Shown here piece after piece: positions 5,199 to 5,477 of a stretch of DNA of 5,477 bases. A model generated the notes under the pieces. That model did no database searches and had not been told where the DNA came from. It saw only the letters and a program-made list of their open reading frames with translations. Position 1 is the first letter of the stretch. Each line of letters begins with the position of its first letter. The position numbers were made by a program, and so were the translations under genes. Source of the DNA: Limnohabitans sp. Lineage in GTDB: Bacteria; Pseudomonadota; Gammaproteobacteria; Burkholderiales; Burkholderiaceae_C. Location of the stretch: assembly GCA_009693225.1 (NCBI GenBank), contig SHXP01000165.1:1-5477 (forward strand). The letters run 5' to 3'.

Positions 5199-5477
5199 AT
5201 GAAACAAACTACCTTTGCCAACACTGGATTTGAATTGGTCACCAAACGCACACGCAAGCGTGAGTTTTTGGAAGAGATGAACCTGGTTGTGCCATGGGCT
5301 GACTTGGTTTCGCTCATTCAGCCCTTTGCGCCGGTCAGCAACACTGGCAGGCCCCCGTTCCCCTTGTCCACCATGCTGCGCATTCATTTCATGCAGCAAT
5401 GGTTTGGACTGAGTGACCCGGCCATGGAAGAGGCCTTGCATGACATGGCGCTGTTTCGTGAGTTCGCGCAACTTGAT
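5199..5477 (+). CDS. IS5-family transposase, N-terminal part
   Basis: An ATG at 5199 opens 93 codons without a stop up to the window end. The protein begins MKQTTFANTGFELVTKRTRK and contains PWADLVSLIQPFAP, GRPPFPLSTMLRIHFMQQWFG and LSDPAMEEALHDMALFREFA. These are the hallmark N-terminal blocks of IS5-subgroup transposases (TFA..., K.TRK..FL..M, PW..LV..I.PF.P, TMLRIH.MQ.W..LSD.AMEEAL). The catalytic DDE residues lie downstream and are not visible. An AGGT tract (5193-5196) just before the ATG is a close-spaced but possible ribosome binding site. The visible portion has no frameshift, so the element may be intact and recent. Confidence 0.93.
   Translation, partial: MKQTTFANTGFELVTKRTRKREFLEEMNLVVPWADLVSLIQPFAPVSNTGRPPFPLSTMLRIHFMQQWFGLSDPAMEEALHDMALFREFAQLD

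Larger units (their letters stand above)
5138..5477 (+). mobile_element. IS5-family insertion sequence, left part (truncated by window edge)
   Basis: A transposase of the IS5 subgroup begins at 5199 and runs out of the window. The sequence 61 bases upstream, GGATTCTCTGCAAAAGTC (from 5138), fits an IS5-type terminal inverted repeat: it starts GGA and has the AAGTC found at the same offset in the classical IS5 end as I recall it. It is preceded by TTAG (5134-5137), which fits the YTAR 4-bp target duplicated by IS5. The right end lies outside the window, so the boundary could not be confirmed by its partner repeat. Confidence 0.8.

Noticed and set aside
5112..5471. 119-codon minus-strand frame
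   Set aside because: It is antisense to the IS5 transposase, whose plus-strand frame matches the family blocks throughout.

Overview
The window looks like chromosomal DNA from a Gram-negative proteobacterium, most likely a betaproteobacterium. The reasons are an IS5-subgroup transposase, a diderm-type lipoprotein signal, a moderately GC-rich coding style, and a surface-protein repeat of a kind common in that class. The genus cannot be read from the sequence, and the class assignment is inference.

Layout. The first 78 bases hold the N-terminus of an unidentified gene read on the minus strand, cut by the window edge. It diverges from a plus-strand gene at 346-1257, across a 267-base intergenic stretch. 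That gene encodes a 303-residue protein with about three degenerate copies of the 'DTAxNI...LxxL...I.SI' repeat seen in large bacterial secreted and surface proteins. After an AT-rich spacer with a possible leader mini-ORF come two tandem paralogous exported proteins, at 1406-2119 and 2198-2926. One has a lipoprotein-type signal and the other an ordinary signal peptide. They share a C-terminal domain of about 125 residues in which six cysteines fall at almost identical spacing. I do not recognise this family, and it is the most novel content of the window.

Next are a fold-type I PLP enzyme of the class V aminotransferase superfamily (3012-4184), an intrinsic terminator (4183-4214), and an exported HEAT-like/TPR protein (4271-4948). 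The right end is a mobile-element zone. A short decayed IS3-type OrfB C-terminus (about 5074-5137) is interrupted by an IS5-family element whose left end appears to be at 5138, next to a YTAR-type target (TTAG). The IS5 transposase starts at 5199 and runs off the window.

How the parts fit. The two six-cysteine proteins probably act together in the envelope, since they are adjacent, co-directional and homologous. The PLP enzyme and TPR protein have no visible functional link to them or to each other, and the terminator separates those two. No tRNA, rRNA, CRISPR array, phage gene or toxin-antitoxin pair was seen. No complete new multi-gene system can be demonstrated from this window alone.
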